Made by a program: the position numbers and the translations under genes. The notes below the pieces were generated by a model, which saw only the letters and a list, made by a program, of their open reading frames with translations, made no database searches and had not been told where the DNA came from. 64,000 nucleotides of DNA from positions 1,503,521-1,567,520 of the forward strand of contig VZTJ01000295.1 in the NCBI GenBank assembly GCA_013397795.1. Reading direction: 5' to 3'. This DNA is from Orthonyx spaldingii (lineage: Eukaryota > Chordata > Aves > Passeriformes > Orthonychidae). Below are positions 24,905 through 35,952 of this stretch, in pieces; position 1 is the stretch's first letter; every line of letters starts with the position of its first letter.

Positions 24905-25487
24905 AGTGAATCATGGAATACCGGGTTGGAGAGGAGCTGAACACGGGCTGATGATGTGCTCGTGCAGCCCAGAAAGCCAGATGTGTCCCGAGCTGCACAG
25001 AAAGCAGCGTGACCAGCAGGGCAAGGGAGGTTCTGCTCTTGTGAGACCCCACCTGCAATGTTGCATTCAGCTCTGGGACCACCAACATGAGAAGGGCGTG
25101 GACCTGTTGGAGCAGTTCTGGAGAAGGCATGTGAAGTTGATCAAAGGGCTGGAACACCTGTGCTATGAAGGCAGACTGACAGAGTTGGGGCTGTTCAGCC
25201 TGGAGAAGAGAAAGCTCCAGGGAGACCTTATAGCAGCACTCCAGTACCTAAAACAGGATGACAAGAGGGCTGGAGAGTGACATTTTGCAAGGGCATGTAG
25301 TGATAGCACAAAGGCAAATGGCTTTAAACTGGAAGAGAGCAGGTTTAGATTGTAGAACAGGAAAAAACTTTATGATGAGAGTGGTGAGACACTGAAATAG
25401 GTTGCCCAGAGAAGTTGCGGATGCTGCATACTTGGAAGTGTTTAAGACCAAGCTAGATGTGGCTTGTGATCTGTGAAGAAGCAACAT
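24905..25487 (+). mobile_element. CR1 LINE, ORF2 C-terminal part, plus orientation
   Basis: The frame at 24906-25280 (124 codons) contains the CR1 ORF2 C-terminal signature: ALVRPHLQCCIQLW, then LLEQFWRR, GLEHLCYEGRL and ELGLFSLEKRK, then GDLIAALQYLK. This region follows the reverse-transcriptase core in CR1. Past the stop at 25280 the homology continues in DNA ('gcaaatggctttaaactggaa', 'aggttgcccagagaagttg', 'ggaagtgtttaagaccaagctagatg') to about 25487, so a frame break rather than the natural end closes the frame. A short segment just before ALVRPH is missing compared with other copies. The terminal repeat motif is not visible and the element is 5' truncated. The initial Met is accidental. 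Confidence 0.92.
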
Positions 25488-28479
25488 GAGCCCTAAAAAT
25501 GATTTTTCTGTTTAAATTTACCCCCGTTATGGTTCAGTGCCAAACTGGTGATGTTTTACGCTTCCTTCAGTACAGAATCTCTTTGTGTCTCACTTTATTT
25601 TGCACAAGCTACATTCTTTTGAGCAGACCTATCACCATGTGATTTTTTCCAACTTTATTTCTTGATATCTGTCTCTATTCACATAATCTTAGTGACCTGT
25701 AGCCTTAGTCTGTAGCCTGTGTTCTGTGGTCTTAGTTACCTGTACTGTGCAGGTGCTTCATCACTAAGCCCTTCTCTTGCACTGCAGTCCCTTTTCATTG
25801 TTGAAAGAATTTGCCATATGCCAGCTAACAAGCAGATGGTAAGCATCTCTTAATGGATAAGTATGATTCCTCATGGAAGAGATATGAATGCTGTCTCCTA
25901 AAGTTACAGCTATTTTTATGTTATGGGCTGTCATCATCCATTGGAGTAAAATGAACACAAAAGATATTAGATGATCTTTACATTGTCGTGAGAGTCACTC
26001 TCCAGACTATACCAGCAGCCTGGAACAGGGTGAGCATTTCATGCTCTTAAACATGCTATGTGCAATCTCATCCAGCCTTAGATATTGAAGGACAGGAGAG
26101 AGGATGCTCACACCTTCACTACTTAAAGTGCATAGAGAAATTTTGTGAAATTTCTTGGATTTGGTAAAAAAAGGTGTCTAAGACTGATGAGTGTCCTCAT
26201 GTGACTAAAAGTGGGATCCCTCTTAATAAGAACTCATTCTATTCTCACCAGCCAATCCAGATCCTAATGGGATCTTCATTTTCTTCTGTCTCCAAAACAA
26301 TACAGAAGGGGAACTGTAGGTTTAGTGCTGTTATCCTCAGTTGTGCTGTTGCTGCAGGGGTGGAAACACTAAGGACTGAAGGGTATGGGATGTAGAAATT
26401 GCATCAAATAACACAAAATTTAAAGAATGAAATGTTGTGTAGGAAAGTGAAAACTCAGAAGCAAGAGGGGTTTGAATTCTATATGCACCTGAGCATTTAG
26501 TGGTGGAGATGAACTGGCAAGTTATGCTACAAAATGCCTGATTAACTAATAGACAGCACTGTCTTCCATGTGCCTATATTGTAGCAGGGGAAATTCCATT
26601 TGCACTTCAAAGGGCAGTTTAGTCAAACGAGCTTAGAGAATCTCTGGCAAATCTTTGGCTTTGCTTCAGGGCGTTTAAGAACATTGAGAAACTGAAAGAG
26701 CAACGCATAGACAGCTGATCACAGGCTCCTGACTGTGCAGAGTTGTAGTGCTTGGAGTTTAGCAAGTCCTGTAAGCCCTGGTCTTGATTGAAACTCGGTG
26801 ATGGAGAACAAATTGTGTGAGTGGAGGCTTCCTTTAATGTTCTAGGGACCATTTCCACTACTACAGACTGCTGAAGGGCGGGGCTCTCTTAAGCCTTTGA
26901 GCTCTTTCGTGTTACAATACAATGTTTTCTTCTCTATTCAGATGTTGCCAAATACGTTTTGGGTTGAAGCAGGATCAAGTAATAAATAATAATCATTGTT
27001 ACCGTATGTTCTCACAGATAAAGAAGACCCAGTATTTTCTTGTCAGCTGTTTTTTTTCTTGCATTTTTTGGTTTTATTGTCTCAGGGTATTTGATAGTGT
27101 ATGCTTCCTAAAAACTCGAGTCATTTCAGCACTGAAAAGAAAATGAATATATGTGGATTTATAAGTGCTTAAATGCCTGCTGACTTTATTGGCAATCAGA
27201 TCTGCAGTGTTTTGGAAGAAAAGTGTTTATCCCATGAAATGCCTGATGCAATCAGAGGTCATCACTGGAGAAACCAGTAGGTAGTCACGAAATAAATTTA
27301 TCACTTCTTTTTCATCTGCTGTTCAGATTTACATGCAGAATAATAATCCAAGCCCACTCCAGCATTTTGTCATGCTGTAGCTGTTTGAGTTGTCTGCACA
27401 GTGACAGAAATTACACAAACGTTTGTATTTAAACTAGCAGCCTCGCCTTTAATAAGAGGAAAAGAAGTGGGGCTTAATGGCCTATAGTGTGTGAGAAATG
27501 AGTGTGATTAAGCAAGAAGGAGGTATAAATCCACTGTGTGCAGAAAGGGTCCTGAGGAACCTCAAATATTAACCCCATCCCCTTGCAAAATATTGAGACT
27601 GTGCTTTGTTATTATCAAAGCCTATAATTTATCTACTTATGTAGATGACTTGCAACATAAATTCAGTATATTATTTACTATAGTGTGGATCATCAAATGT
27701 TACAGACATATCACATACCACATCAAAGAATATGTTTGATGAAAGGTTTCTTGAAATGATGAATTATGTTTTTTTCAACTGATGTGTAATTCCACATGGA
27801 GAAATCACATGGGTTTCATATTTGAAGATAGTTATGACAATTACTTCAGTGAAGAATATAAGAAATAGCATTTCAGAACTAGTTTCACTGCTGAAAATGT
27901 TCACATTTTTTGAAGTGAAAATTAAACATATAAATTAATTACAGGATTTTAAAAATCTGGGTTTTGCTGTCACAAAAATGTTTTTACAAGTGATCAAAAT
28001 TTCAGTTATGTATAAAATATTTTATATTAAAATACCATTTTGATTTTAAAAAATTTCACTGTAATAAAATAAGTGTCTTGAACTCAAGAGTGGACATGGT
28101 TTGGATGGACAAGGATGCAATAGACTGGAGGAGATATTGGGAGAGAATACAGCCCTATTCACAGTGCATACTTATTTTTTTTAAAAAAAAAAGTGTCTCT
28201 ATCTTCAGTCAGTTGGATTTATTTGGAAAGTTTTAGCCAGATAATTTTCATGATCTCTGAAGATCTCCTCCAGTGCATGATACATTGTTTAGCTTATGTT
28301 CATGTGTTCTGGTCGCTCTTTTTGCCTGAGAAGTTCTTGTGCTACCATGCAGTGGAAAATGGACTTGGCAGTAGATGGCTTCTGAGTCAAGACTGAACCT
28401 TCAACATTTGTCTAAGAACACACCCACACATGCACCACCCAGATCTTCTAGAGCTTTCATCTGCAGTCACAGTTTTGAG
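25488..28479. other. Intergenic or intronic DNA, no gene seen
   Basis: AT-rich. A T8A10 tract occurs at 28175-28192. A stretch at about 27180-27460 looks non-repetitive and could be a conserved element, unproven. Short frames lack domains. Confidence 0.6.
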
Positions 28480-29130
28480 GTAGGATAAGCCAGTTTGTGC
28501 TGCCTAAGAGAGAGCAGATAGAACATGCCTAATGTACAAAAGAAGAGCAGGAAGTATATATAGTGTGGTATAAATAGTGGAAGGTATAAATAGTGTGGAG
28601 AAATGGAAATGGTTTCACACATGGAAGAGGGATACTGGAATTAGGAGTTAGTACTGAGGATCAGTAGAGTGTGGAGTTTGGGACAGAAGTCACTTGAGAT
28701 GGACAAGTTTAGAGACACTTTAGAGGCTGAGGGAGAAACTGATACCTGAACACCACTGCCATGTCCAGCAACCAGCATTTAGAGGCTGGCCAGAGTAGGA
28801 ACTTGCAGGACATCAGAATATTAGGAGGAAGATGCATTGGAAGAGACAGAATTACCTCCCCTCTTCCCCACTAAATATACTGGAGTCATGAAGCCAGGCA
28901 AATGAGAGAGTTTAGAAGGGGAGAAACTGAAGGCCTGGGAAAGAGATTCGGACTTCCATAGAAAGCTTGGAAGAAACTAGGTCTGACTAGGAATTGTAAA
29001 TTGTACTGAAAGAATGGAGAGTGAAAATAAGTGAGAAGAAACAGCTAATGTCTGGGAGGAGACAGGAGTACAACAAAAAAGAGTTCATAGTGGAGAAGCT
29101 CAGAGTAGAGAGAGGCAATATCCTTGACAA
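28480..29130 (+). repeat. Purine-rich tract with 14-mer triplication
   Basis: The plus strand is markedly rich in A and G over about 650 bases, with many gaga, ggaag and gaaac runs. Near its start, three related 14-mers (gtatatatagtgtg, gtataaatagtgga, gtataaatagtgtg) lie at 28554-28567, 28568-28581 and 28584-28597. No repeat family was recognised. The strand asymmetry could be an old degraded retroelement or low-complexity drift. Confidence 0.5.
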
Positions 29131-31217
29131 TGCACCAGTCATACATGACCTGCCAGAGTCTCACCTGTATTCTGCTGTCAGCACACATCTGTGAAAATTT
29201 CTGTGTGAGGAAATTTTGCAACAGAGTTTAAAGGCTCTAATCTTTTTCATGAGCTATTTTCACTATGTGTAGTTAAAACACTGGTGTAACGATCTTGAGA
29301 TGGTGGTATTTATTCTTCATGGGTTTATTGTGCCAAGCTTCAGTGGGTACGGTACAGCAGCTATCTGGAAAGCTAATTAATTGAAGCAACTCTGCAGTTC
29401 AGTGCATTCAGTGTGTGAGCAGGACTTGGGAACTGTGAGCCATGTACCAGTCCTTATGGCAGTAATCTAAACCAAGCTCACAGACAGAAACTGGAGAAAA
29501 TTTTATGTTCCTCACACAGAGAAAAGCAAGAAGTGTATACCTTTCGAAAGGAGAAAACTTCTTTTAATGCAGAGCTTTGGTTGATGGAATATTTTTTTTT
29601 GCTGGACTTCAGGCAAAGAATGAGGAAGATCCTGTTTCTCATATTCTTTTGTGCAGAGAGATGAGAAGATTTATAGATGTCTATAAGTCAAAAGTCCTGA
29701 AGTTGACAGAAGAAATGTGGATAGACAGTTGGAGCAATTTGAAGTGTATGATTTCAGGGAGAGAAGTTCTCTGTTGAGCAAAGAAGTCTTAGGAAAGCTG
29801 AGGACCTACTGAGCCCTTTGGTGTGAGTGAATCAGCCAGCTGAAACTGATCATAAAATGACTGGTTTTGCTGAGGAGAGGTAAGAATGAAAAAAAAGTAT
29901 GTATGTTAGCAGAGGAGACTTGAACATCCTAGAATAGCACTAGAATAGCTAGAGCATAAAAGATACAGATCAGACAAGGGGACATTTCAGTAATTGTGAT
30001 GACATGGAGATGATAAAATGTGGGTCAGCCATCATTTGTGTGCACAGTCCCAGAGAGAATCACCAACCAAAGTTCATGTCAGAAGCACATTCCAGAGCCA
30101 GAACCCCAGCAAGCTGCCAGTGAGCATGGAAGTATCATAAAATGAAGAATGAAAAGCAGGTGTTTAAGAATACGTATGCTAAATACTGCAAAGCAAACTG
30201 AGGAGATCAAAGGTGAAAAGTGTGCAGCTGAAGAATGTTGCTGGGGAAAGCAGCCAGCAGCAATGTTTTGAGTTAAAAAAAGGAGATTTGTAGTGGTGAT
30301 ATATACGTATTTTCAAATAAATTAAGAAAAAATAGCCATAAAAATGAGCATCAGTATTGGGGTACAAGTTTTCGGACTGACTACAGGAAAAACTGAATCT
30401 GTGGCACAAAACATGGCTAGTAGTATACAAGAACATTTATTCTATGCAGAAAAGTTCAAATATACAACTAAATATCCAGATATCTCTATAATAGACCCTC
30501 CTGCAGAAATACTTTTGCATGTAAAGTTTAGCTATACATTAAATTTGATAAATATGTTAAAAGTAGTGAAAACTGGAAAAGAATACGTAGCCTGCCAGGC
30601 CCATGTAATACTAAGTTTATGAGTGTGTTTGAAGACAGAGAATGTCAACTGCTTGCTGCAGAATATACCTAGAAGGCAGTACCAGAAGTGCACTGCAGTG
30701 TGATAGCTATTTCCACTGCGAGCCCCTTGGCAATAAAGATGTTAATTAGAAAAGTGAAGAAGCCATGGGAAAGAGTGCACTTGATGACGGCGGTAGAGAA
30801 GAAAAATGATAGGGTATTCCATGTATGCATAGATATTAAAGGTCTTTAAGGCGATGAATCAAGAACAAATCAACACAAGAACAATCATGCAATGAGACAG
30901 GAACAAAACAACCCACTCATGCTAAATGTCATCACTTCCAGGCCTTCTCTAACACCAAATACATTATGTGAGATGCACAGTTTGATACTGGAAAGTCAGA
31001 TAGGACAAGGAGAGCAGCTAATTAGTGCTTTCCAACACTTTATCCAGAAGGCGGTGTTTCAGAAAATCTGCTGGTAAATTGTCTGCACAAGATACATAGA
31101 AGAAGAAAGGTCTTGAAATAGCAGAATGTCTCACGCTTACCAGAGTGAATGCCACTAAAATCCAATAGTGTTAATCACATGATACTGGGGACATTTTGAA
31201 ATCACAGTCAGATCCAA
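29131..31217. other. Unidentified region, no gene seen
   Basis: Still purine-leaning on the plus strand in parts (about 29500-31100). Plus-strand frames at 29577-29777 and 30344-30622 (92 codons) have mixed, protein-like composition but no motif I can name. A decayed mobile element is possible; I could not support one. Confidence 0.45.
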
Positions 31218-31428
31218 ATCATTAGTAAGCAGATGAGTGGTAGCAGTGAAGCACTGGAACAGATTGCCTAGCAAAGCTGTGGAATTCCCATCCTTAGGGA
31301 GATTCAAACTAGCCTGGATATGACCCTGAAGAAGCAGATCTAGCTTTGAAGTTAGCCCTGCTTTCAACAGGGGGCTTACTAGATTATCTCCAGAGGTCCT
31401 TTACAGCCAATTTTATTCTATGACTCAG
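31218..31428 (+). mobile_element. CR1 LINE 3' end, plus orientation
   Basis: 'agtgaagcactggaacagattgcc', 'gattcaaactagcctggat' and 'ttcaacagggggcttactagat' are diverged matches to the last part of CR1 ORF2 and the 3' end. The copy ends with 'tattctatgactcagg', a worn terminal motif. About 210 bases, 5' truncated, no coding frame left. Confidence 0.8.
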
Positions 31429-32541
31429 GGAATTACTGTGGTCTCGAAAGCAGGCATCCAGGCATGTCCAAAAATGGAAGAAAGGAAAAGGGCTGAAAGC
31501 ACTGATTTCTCCAAAGGAAATTAAACTCAGAGTGGGGTCAGCAACTCATCTGCTAACTAGCAGAAATTGTCATCTCCATAAGAACTTGAAAGAGGAAGAA
31601 GTTTTTATGTACAATTCAAAAATGGCCTAGAAAATTTTAAAAAATAGAGACACAATTTACTTGGAAAAAAAAGAGGCAGTATTCCAAGAGAAAATATCTC
31701 TCCAGGATGTGCTGCATGAGCTGTGGACATTGTAATAGTGATGTACATTTATGCAACATTTACAAAAACACAATTCAATGTCAGCTATCTTTTAAACATT
31801 TTTCCTTCCATGTCTTGGATATTGCTTCTTCATCCTTCATGTGTATGATATGCTGAGCTACTGAAAGCAGGTAGGAAGTTTTCGAAGTCTTTGATTAAGG
31901 AAAATAATGCCAACCCATCAATGCGGCGTTGGCCCCTCATCTGTGGAATCATGATAATGCTATCTCTCACCAAACAGCAGTAGTTTGGAGGTTAATTATT
32001 TATCAGTGAAGCATTTATAGTTCAGTAATGAGCACCAAGGAAAAAGCAATGTAAAGAAATGAATAAATCTGTTTACCATTAAAGGTTTTATGTATGTACA
32101 AGAAATGAAATCCACTGTCTACCAGTGATAAAGTATTGAATCACTTCTCATTAAGTGGGCACTCTTCATCCTTAAAAACCCAGGGAAGAAGGATTCCAAG
32201 TGACAAAGAAGTGTGAGAACTAGCAATTAAAACTGTAGTAACTATTCCCAAAAAGGCTAAATAAGGGTTGTGCAAGTAGTTTCTAACTTTGGAGTTACCT
32301 TTATAATCTGGGGAGGCTTTAATTATGACTTTATTACATTAATTTGGTTTTATTAATTTAATTCCAATAGATATATGACATATGGTCACCAGTGATTTAC
32401 AAACACAGAAAAGTACCATGTTTTTTCTTGAGAAGATCTTTTAACATCATTGAACTCAGAGTCTTTGCTAAAAATTTCATCCATTAGTAAAAGCAAAGGT
32501 GGAAAGTGAAAACAATGCAGATATTTAAGTGTCTTAGACTG

Positions 32542-32566
32542 AAAAAAAAAAAAAAAAAAAAAAAAA
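32542..32566. repeat. Poly-A run, A25
   Basis: Twenty-five A followed by 'cccaaccagaaag'. This is the longest homopolymer in the window. No retroposed body was recognised on its left side. Confidence 0.85.
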
Positions 32567-34224
32567 CCCAACCAGAAAGCAAAAGCTGTTTTAATTAGAA
32601 TGCTATTGAGAGCTAATGTTAAAGTGATCTTAATGCTGCTGAATAAAGCTCATCAATCTTCAAGCAGGTGGCAGTCTGACAGCCAGTCTGTTAGCATTCA
32701 GGTTTAATGCTAGTCCACGAAGAACTTGCATTTTCTCTGTAGATCATTACCATTAGCCTGATAAAAGAGGTACAACTCTGTTCTTCATACTTTGATTCCT
32801 TTTAAGGTATTTCATTATGAGCAGAGAAATGAAGTGGTGCTAGGGCATGAGTTAGCTCCCATAGCTGGAAGCACTGCCATCCTGTCAGAGACTGAAACGT
32901 GGCAGGGGCAGGTTTTTATATGACAGGAACTAACAAAAGATGTGATCTGCTGTTCAAAGTAGTTAAAATATGGGATCCTGTAAAATATCTAAGATACTTG
33001 TTTACCACACTTAAGACATCTCTAGAATTCTCATAGGGTTTCATACCTGTGTTAATGTAAAGAGGAATATCATACTGGTGAAATCCTGTTTGGGACACTG
33101 ACTTCCTCAAAATCTGCTGAATCCCAAAGCAATAGGATTATGTATGACAGAACTCCCAGTTAAAAGTGAAAAATGGGAGGGAGACTTTTGGAAACCACTT
33201 CAGGTATCCACACATTTATTTGAGAGACAGATTGAGTCGAAAACTGTCTCTCCTCTTTCTCCTTTTTTGCTTAATTTGTACATGATTATTCCTGAGCAGT
33301 TTCCTCCTTCTTAATTCTCTTTGATATTTCAGGATAATCCTTGGGTATTGGTCAAAGCATGAGGGTAGAAAGTTTAAGAAGGTAGATTTGGTGTTCTTAA
33401 AATTCGGTAATTTAGATTTTTTTTCTTATAATTTTATTAAAGAAGCATTTCACAAACTATTTTCCATAGTATCCTCATCCTAGGTGAACTTTTTTAGGCA
33501 AACAGAGCAAGTAAGAAGGAAAAATGTAGTACTTTTAGACTATACAAGCTAACTTGTATGATGTGACTTTTTCCCAATAGGACAAAAAGGAAAATCTGTC
33601 TACATTGTTTATTTAGGTAGAACTAGGGGTTTCTGTGGCTAGGAGATACACTCTTAAAGTATGGTCTGTGTGCATGATGCAATTCCTGTCATGTTGAAAC
33701 AAAGCTCCTATCCCATCTGCTTACAGACCTTATTTTGCCATTCTGCTTAGAGCCAATCTGGTTAGATAATAATTAAAGAATCCCTCTTTTTTGCATTTTT
33801 CTTCCCATAATTTCTGCTACCCTTGGGCAGAACTCTATTCAGGGATTGTGAAACAGTGTATAATGGGCATTTCCATTAATAAGTCATAACCACTTAAATC
33901 ACTAACCCAAATTCATGCATTTAAGTCAGTGGTTGGTTATGCAGACTGGAATCAGAGCATCTTTCTTTTTATGCCTGGTAGTAAAATGGTAAAATAAAAA
34001 TACTTGACAAAATTAATCTCGGTGTCTAGTGAGGCGACTGGACTGATCCCAGGTACTCCCACTATGGAGGCTGTGTGTGCTGGCCTCAGGAAGTGCAGTC
34101 CAGGGAAGCTAGATGCCAGCAACCCTTTCACCTTTTCTGGCTAGCAGGCACGTGGGACAGGGGTTTGCCTGGTGCAGCGGTGCAGCTCCAAGCTGTCCTG
34201 GTTATGGTTATTATTAACATCCAA

Positions 34225-34252
34225 GACTGATGTTACCAGACTGATGTTACCA
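34225..34252 (+). repeat. Perfect tandem duplication of a 14-mer
   Basis: Two exact adjacent copies of gactgatgttacca, followed by a partial 'ga'. It lies in a small GC-richer patch (about 34.0-34.5 kb) without a recognised gene. Confidence 0.9.
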
Positions 34253-35939
34253 GAGTGACGATCCCGCTCTCCACTTGCTGCCTCGGGTTTCTCCAGGTGC
34301 CACTCTGGGACAGGCGCACACACACCCGCGCTCCAGCCTGGCACAGATGAGACGCCTTGTCCCTCCACTGTGCAGCCGTGCTCTGAGATTCTTGTAGCAC
34401 CGTTGCTCCTTTTGAGAGTCACAGGTGTGAAAGCTCTGTGAGCATGGATTTAAAGAGTGGTTTTGACTTGCTGACATCCAGCTACTGGTTAAGCTCAGAA
34501 TGCTGTGCTGTGGTAATAGGAGCAAAATAGTAAAATATTATAGAGCTCCCATGGAGTGCAAAGTTAGAACAATGTAAGTAGGCACACCCTGGTTTAGGTG
34601 AGAAGAAGGAACTGTGTGTTGATGGATAAAAAGCACATCTGTGCTGTTACCACGTCAGTTACTGCACCAAATACTTCTTCCAATTACAAAAAGAAGGATA
34701 CTCTTAGAAGGCATATTGATACTTCTATTAAAACTATGTAAACCAACTCTGTGATCACTTTTACATCACACTGGTGTTATATTAAAGCCTTAACTCTTAC
34801 TTGAAAAAAGTTGATTTATATGAAGTCCTCTGTGTACTGTCAGTGTAGCAAACAGTGAACATAGTGAAAATGAGAATAAGATTTAATGCAAAGACTTAAA
34901 ATCTACTTATATAATTAATATTACTTTGCATTAATCTGTTCATGGAAAGGAATCTGGAGAAGGTAGGTATAAATTTAATCCACGTTTGTTTCAAAGTCTT
35001 CTAACTCTGCTAGAATAGAATGAATTATTCTGAGTGGTAAAGGAGAATGTGTCCCTCTGTTTTGTTAGTACTCTGCAACAAGATATGAGCAAGAGCTACT
35101 CACATTTCTGAAGGTTTATGTTTAATCGTGGAGACTATAAACTCATTCCAGTTCTGAGGATTTCTCTGCTATCTTGCACTCCAACATAAATATACCTGAC
35201 AGTTTCCTACTAGAAAGCAATATTGTAAATAACAAGGAGACCCAACAGTTGAAGCAGAATGTAGTGGTCAAACAATTAAACAACAGGGCTGAAATAATCT
35301 CACCAACCCAGGAAATATAAACTAAAAGCTGAAACTTCTTTTTTAACTTTCCTTTTTGACCACACCAAGCAGAGCCTAAAGCACAGCCTGATTTTCCCTT
35401 AAACCATAATATTAATTCCATCATGTTTGCTTGCGTATATCTCTGCATGTGTATACATATATTGCATCTTTTATTTGTTTTCATTGGAAAGCTTGGACAG
35501 TACCTGTTAGCCTAATGGAGGAGAACAGAAAAAAATGGTAAATGTATTGTTAAGATGCAGCCTTCTCATCAGGAATAGAAGCACCAGGTGGGAAAGAGTT
35601 AATAGGAAAATACAAAGAAGAAAAGCTTGTGAAACATGGCTATTGCTGCTGCTACTACTACAAGAGAACAATAAGACATGAGAAAGCTGGCAGAATAGAA
35701 AGAAAACCCTGAGCTTGTGAGAAACTCTGAGATTAAGGAGCACCAAGAGGTATTAATTTTTCATTTTCTTATGCCAGTTTTAGGGAACTACCCTGCAAAG
35801 CAGCCTTTTCAGTTTTCTCATATCTGCTTCACCTACCTTGGTCTTCCTCCAGGTCTCTTGCTGGAGCTTGATGAGGTGCCCGGTAGGTGGCAACCTTTTA
35901 ACGCAGTGCTGGTATCAGTTGGTTTGGGGTTTGTTTTGG

Positions 35940-35952
35940 TTTTTTTTTTTTA
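35940..35952. repeat. Poly-T run, T13
   Basis: Thirteen T following 'gggtttgttttgg', then 'aactgaaaagc'. Simple low-complexity tract. Confidence 0.8.

Noticed and set aside
24906..25280. Possible host gene of 124 codons
   Set aside because: The motifs are those of CR1 ORF2.
30344..30622. 92-codon plus-strand frame with protein-like composition
   Set aside because: No motif recognised, no splice sites that fit, and neighbouring sequence is equally open in other frames.
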